Source of the DNA: Planctomycetaceae bacterium
GTDB lineage: Bacteria > Planctomycetota > Planctomycetia > Pirellulales > Pirellulaceae
Assembly: GCA_007695205.1 (NCBI GenBank)
Contig: REEF01000619.1
Location: 1-9,128, forward strand
Length of the DNA stretch: 9,128 bases
Reading direction: 5' to 3'
Shown in pieces: positions 6,525-9,128 of this stretch; the first letter of the stretch is position 1, and every line of letters begins with the position of its first letter. The notes beneath the pieces were generated by a model. That model saw nothing but the letters and a program-made list of their open reading frames with translations, did no database searches and was not told the origin of the DNA. Position numbers and translations under genes: made by a program.

Positions 6525-6794
6525 ATGGCGGAATTCTTGCTTTCCCCTCCGGCACAGGCCGTCATTTGGACGGCCGTGTTGGTGGCCTTGATCGTCGTGG
6601 CGATCTTCTTCGTGCACAGTTGCCGAAGATGGCAGCGGGACGACAGGACGTCAGCCAACGAATTGTTGACGGAGTTTCGCAATCTACGCGACTCGGGTAG
6701 CGTGAGTCAGGCGGAGTTCAAAAACATCAAATCGGTGCTGGGTGAAAAGCTTCAAGACGAGCTGGGTTCCGATAAATCGGACAATTCGGGTTAG
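6525..6794 (+). CDS. Small single-pass membrane protein with SHOCT-like C-terminal segment, 89 aa
   Basis: A hydrophobic stretch at residues 12-31 (AVIWTAVLVALIVVAIFFVH) forms one transmembrane helix, followed by a basic patch (SCRRWQR). The short N-terminus would then lie outside and the C-terminus in the cytoplasm. Residues 45-76 (ANELLTEFRNLRDSGSVSQA and onward to LGEKL) match the SHOCT pattern: two short helices with LxxLRDxGxxSxxEFxxxKxxLL, usually at the ends of proteins and thought to mediate oligomerisation. The tail is charged and disordered (GSDKSDNSG). Function is unknown. The ATG at 6525 starts the protein directly before the helix; no strong Shine-Dalgarno sequence is near (GGAG is 15 bases upstream), so the start is less certain than others here. 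It lies 275 bp upstream of clpX on the same strand, which may be chance. Confidence 0.75.
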   Translation: MAEFLLSPPAQAVIWTAVLVALIVVAIFFVHSCRRWQRDDRTSANELLTEFRNLRDSGSVSQAEFKNIKSVLGEKLQDELGSDKSDNSG

Positions 6795-7069
6795 TGTCAG
6801 GGAAATCGTTGCGTCGAGCATCTGATTTCCTAGGGTTGTGCCGGTTGCTCCGTTACAGGAATCTTCATTGGCTCAGGATGCCTTTGGCATGCGATATGAA
6901 AGTTACGAAGCAAGTTTTGCAGCTCGACGTATGCGGACAGGGAAGCCACCTACAGTCGACGGCGAAAAGGATCGACGTCGACTGATTCGAGCAACACCTT
7001 GGAGTTTTCTCACCGCTTCGCTCGCCTGAAGAACGGGCAGCTCAAGCGGATTCTCGAAAAGGAGTATGT
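6795..7069. other. Spacer upstream of clpX with hairpins and a doubtful small ORF
   Basis: A 7-bp inverted repeat (GGAAATC 6801-6807 with GATTTCC 6824-6830, no T-tract) could mark the end of the preceding gene. A perfect 8-bp inverted repeat (CAGTCGAC 6953-6960 with GTCGACTG 6977-6984) lies in the clpX leader. An open frame from GTG 6838 or ATG 6889 to 7029 has no Shine-Dalgarno sequence and its codon use differs from the neighbouring genes, so I do not call it a gene. I see no convincing sigma70 promoter, although clpX needs one here unless it is read from 6431. AAAAGGAG (7057-7064), five bases before the ATG at 7070, is the clpX ribosome binding site. Confidence 0.5.
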
Positions 7070-8356
7070 ATGCCCGCAGGAAAGGAGTTAGGTGGCGGTC
7101 GGCGCAGCGGCAGCACCACGAAGAAGAACGCCTTCTGCTCGTTCTGTCGTAAGAGCTACCGGGACGTTGGCCCTCTTGTTGAGGGGCCTGGTGATGTTTA
7201 CATCTGCGGCGAATGTATCGATCTGTGCCAATCGATCCTCGAACAGGAAAAACGGCGGCGCGGACCGTCGAAAAAGCTGTTCAACGAGATCCCGACACCG
7301 CGAGAGATCGTGGCTCAGATGAATCAATACGTCGTCGGCCAGCAGGCCTCGAAGAAGGCGTTGGCTGTCGCGGTGCACAACCACTACAAACGGCTATCGC
7401 TGTCCTGGCAAGGGTCGGATGTCGAGGTGGAAAAGTCGAATATTATGCTGATCGGTCCTACCGGTTCGGGCAAGACCTTGCTGGCTCGAACGTTGGCCCG
7501 CATTCTGAATGTCCCGTTCGCGATCGGGGATGCCACAACGTTGACCGAGGCGGGGTACGTAGGCGAGGACGTGGAAAACCTCTTGCTGAAACTGCTGCAT
7601 GCGGCGGATTTCGACCTCGAAGCGGCTCAGCGAGGCGTCTTGTACATCGACGAAATCGACAAAATCGGCAAGACCAGCCAGAACGTGTCGATCACGCGTG
7701 ATGTTTCCGGCGAAGGGGTCCAGCAAGCGCTGCTGAAAATGCTGGAAGGCACCGTTGCCAATGTTCCCCCGCAAGGCGGCAGGAAACATCCTGAACAGCA
7801 GTATATCCAGATGGATACCAGCGAAATCCTGTTCATCTGTGGCGGGACGTTCGTGGGTATCGATGACATCGTTCGCAAACGATTGGGACGGCGTACGATG
7901 GGTTTCGGCCAGGCTTCTGCGAGCCGCAACGAAGCCACTACGGCCGAACTGTTGGCTCAGGCCAATTCGGACGATGTGCTCCAATACGGTCTGATTCCTG
8001 AATTGGTGGGACGCCTGCCCGTGGTCTCCGCGTTGACGCCCCTGGACGAAGCCGGGCTGATCCAGGTGCTGACCGAGCCTCGAAACGCGTTGATCAGACA
8101 GTACCAGAGTCTGTTCGAGATGGAGAACTGCCGATTAGAGTTCACCGAACAGGCCCTACGCACCATCGCGCAACGAGCGATGGCCAAGGGCACCGGAGCT
8201 CGGGGACTTCGATCGATCGTCGAAGAGGCCATGTTGGACATCATGTACGATTTGCCCGACGAACAGGAAGGCATCACGTACCAGATCGATGAAGACTTTC
8301 TGTCCGGACGCAACCAGGTGATCCGTATGCCTACGCCGCAGACCAAAAGCGCGTAA
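7070..8356 (+). CDS. clpX: ATP-dependent Clp protease ATP-binding subunit ClpX, 428 aa
   Basis: This is an AAA+ unfoldase that forms a hexamer, recognises tagged substrates, unfolds them and feeds them into the ClpP peptidase in the cytoplasm. The N-terminal zinc-binding domain has CSFC (C23, C26) and CGEC (C46, C49). The ATPase core shows Walker A GPTGSGKT (129-136), the pore-1 loop GYVG (162-165), Walker B LYIDEID (191-197), the RKH substrate loop (238-240), the arginine finger in LIPELVGRLPV (R315) and sensor 2 GARGLRS (R378). The ClpP-docking loop reads MGF (277-279) in the place of IGF, a permitted variant, so partnership with ClpP is expected. Length is normal. The start is fixed by AAAAGGAG five bases upstream. 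clpP is not adjacent, unlike the common clpP-clpX operon, and the gene ends in its own terminator, so it appears to be transcribed independently of clpP. Confidence 0.97.
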   Translation: MPAGKELGGGRRSGSTTKKNAFCSFCRKSYRDVGPLVEGPGDVYICGECIDLCQSILEQEKRRRGPSKKLFNEIPTPREIVAQMNQYVVGQQASKKALAVAVHNHYKRLSLSWQGSDVEVEKSNIMLIGPTGSGKTLLARTLARILNVPFAIGDATTLTEAGYVGEDVENLLLKLLHAADFDLEAAQRGVLYIDEIDKIGKTSQNVSITRDVSGEGVQQALLKMLEGTVANVPPQGGRKHPEQQYIQMDTSEILFICGGTFVGIDDIVRKRLGRRTMGFGQASASRNEATTAELLAQANSDDVLQYGLIPELVGRLPVVSALTPLDEAGLIQVLTEPRNALIRQYQSLFEMENCRLEFTEQALRTIAQRAMAKGTGARGLRSIVEEAMLDIMYDLPDEQEGITYQIDEDFLSGRNQVIRMPTPQTKSA

Positions 8357-8385
8357 GCAAACGGATCGGATCAGAACCATTCGAT

Positions 8386-8420
8386 ACGGGACCTCTTGTA
8401 AAAGAGGTCCCGTTTTCTTT
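8386..8420 (+). terminator. Intrinsic terminator of clpX
   Basis: A perfect 12-bp stem (8386-8397 with 8402-8413) with loop GTAA overlaps a T-rich run TTTTCTTT (8413-8420), 29 bases after the clpX stop. Flanking bases extend the symmetry: CGATAC (8382-8387) and AGAAC (8373-8377) can pair with GTATCG (8422-8427) and GTTCT (8428-8432), leaving CATT as a bulge. Confidence 0.92.
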
Positions 8421-8444
8421 GGTATCGGTTCTTTGACAGCGATG

Positions 8445-8618
8445 CTAAGCACCCGGCCAGGAATTTCTTGGTGGAATCGACGGAAGGGGTCGGGAGTCGT
8501 TTTCGGGCAAACTCGTTTCCATAGGGTTCGTCGTTGGCAGAAAACGACTCCCGACCCCGCCCACGTCACCCATGCATGGCTACCTTGATTGACAAGAAAC
8601 TCCTGGCCGGGTGCTTAG
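8445..8618. repeat. 174-bp nested inverted-repeat element between clpX and thiE
   Basis: The outer arms are 8445-8469 and 8594-8618: 25 bp with one mismatch, each ending in CTAAGCACCCGGCCAGG read inward. The inner arms are 8486-8503 and 8541-8558: 18 bp perfect (GGGGTCGGGAGTCGTTTT), extendable by one pair to 8504/8540. The arms are separated by 16 bases on the left and 35 on the right, with a central 37-base loop. No transposase, coding potential or clear target duplication is visible. The right outer arm contains the thiE stop codon. A thiE transcript would fold into a long two-tier hairpin here. It looks like a small non-autonomous palindromic repeat (REP- or MITE-like) or a structured 3-prime end; copy number elsewhere is unknown to me. 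Confidence 0.8.
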
Positions 8619-9128
8619 TCGTCGTCGGCCAAAGCGGCCCGGAACATGGCAACGGATTGGGTCGGGTCGTCCGAATCGACGATCGCCGCTCCCACGGCGA
8701 CTCGCTGAAACCCGCTTTCGATCACCTGATTCAAGTTGTCCAACTGAATACCCCCAATGGCGTAGGCCGGGAGTCTGGTTTGACTCGCTGCCTGTCGCAA
8801 AAACGTCAGGCCTGAAAAGTTCGTGAAGGCCTTGGTGATCGACGGAAACGTAGGTCCACACCCAATGTAGTCTGCCCCGTCCGCGATCGCTTGCCTGACC
8901 TGCGGGACCGTATGGGTGGATACGCCGACCAGTCGATGGGGCCCGAGGATCTGCCGGACGTCTTGCACGGTCAATTCCTCCTGGCCAACATGCACGCCGT
9001 CAGCATCGGCCAAAACGGCCAAGTCGGGACGGTCGTTCATGATGAACAGCGTGGGCGTTCCTCGAGTCATCTGCCTCAAAATTCGAGCGCGCTGCACCAG
9101 CTCCCGATCCGCCAGCCGTTTGTCTCGC
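8615..9128 (-). CDS. thiE: Thiamine phosphate synthase, C-terminal 170 residues (5-prime end beyond window)
   Basis: ThiE joins the HMP-pyrophosphate and thiazole-phosphate halves to make thiamine phosphate in the cytoplasm. The frame is open to the window edge and begins at RDKRLADREL, the phosphate-binding QLRDK region, so the first strands of the TIM barrel are outside. Seen in order in the fragment are FIMNDRPDLA (28-37; N31 and D32), ADGVHVGQEE (42-51), VGVSTHT (67-73), DYIGCGPTFPSITKA (86-100, the phosphate-contacting TxTK-like segment, here S-I-T-K), YAIGGI (122-127) and VAVGAAIVD (143-151). These match the family closely. A GTG at 9097 could be mistaken for a start but would remove the RDK motif. 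The gene is convergent with clpX, and its TAA lies within an arm of the inverted repeat that ends at 8618. Upstream neighbours are not visible. Confidence 0.93.
   Translation of the reverse strand, partial: RDKRLADRELVQRARILRQMTRGTPTLFIMNDRPDLAVLADADGVHVGQEELTVQDVRQILGPHRLVGVSTHTVPQVRQAIADGADYIGCGPTFPSITKAFTNFSGLTFLRQAASQTRLPAYAIGGIQLDNLNQVIESGFQRVAVGAAIVDSDDPTQSVAMFRAALADDD

Noticed and set aside
6838..7029. 63-codon ORF upstream of clpX
   Set aside because: It lacks a Shine-Dalgarno sequence at the GTG or the internal ATG, its codon use differs from the neighbours, and it shows no recognisable family.
8445..8618. CRISPR array or intact insertion sequence as an explanation for the repeats
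   Set aside because: The repeats are inverted and nested, not direct and regularly spaced. There is no transposase ORF and no clear target-site duplication.
8534..8815. 93-codon plus-strand ORF overlapping the inverted repeat and thiE
   Set aside because: It runs through the palindrome arms and antisense to thiE; its translation is an artefact of the repeat.
1..9128. Defence island, biosynthetic cluster or toxin-antitoxin system
   Set aside because: No nuclease, methylase, reverse transcriptase, NTPase other than ClpX, or paired toxin-antitoxin genes can be read in any frame.

Overview
The window looks like GC-rich chromosomal DNA from a planctomycete, probably of the Pirellulales type. This is an inference from its content: a secreted heparinase-like lyase, a secreted Ig-like protein with a proline/serine-rich linker, a small 76-residue protein of a type I associate with planctomycetes, wide spacing between single-gene units, and ClpX and ThiE in planctomycete-like form. 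No rRNA or tRNA gene is present to fix the taxonomy.

Layout. Bases 1-306 hold mobile-element debris: the box II region of a tyrosine recombinase on the minus strand, and a plus-strand relic interrupted by a stop. Bases 307-537 (minus) encode the small planctomycete-type protein. About 620 bp without a convincing gene follow, ending in a good sigma70-like promoter (1155-1184). That promoter serves a 790-residue secreted heparinase II/III-type lyase (1220-3592, plus). Convergent to it is a 592-residue secreted protein built from two copies of a two-domain beta module (3671-5449, minus). Upstream of that, on the same strand, is a KDPG/KHG aldolase (5624-6268) whose stop codon lies inside a 15-bp palindrome. 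A divergent spacer leads to a small single-pass membrane protein with a SHOCT-like tail (6525-6794, plus) and then clpX (7070-8356, plus) with a textbook intrinsic terminator. The right edge carries thiE (minus, its 5-prime end outside the window). Its stop codon lies in one arm of a 174-bp nested inverted-repeat element (8445-8618).

How the genes work together. The lyase could release unsaturated uronate-containing sugars, and a KDPG aldolase is the last step of several uronate catabolic routes. The two genes are on opposite strands and separated by the Ig-like gene, so a shared pathway is only a hypothesis. ClpX and ThiE are housekeeping genes. ClpX has no clpP beside it here.

The most interesting structure is non-coding. 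Two different palindromic elements each overlap the 3-prime end of a minus-strand gene, and in both the TAA stop is part of a CTAAGC at the outer edge of the palindrome. This could be a dispersed repeat family that supplies gene ends. No CRISPR array, defence system or intact transposase was found.
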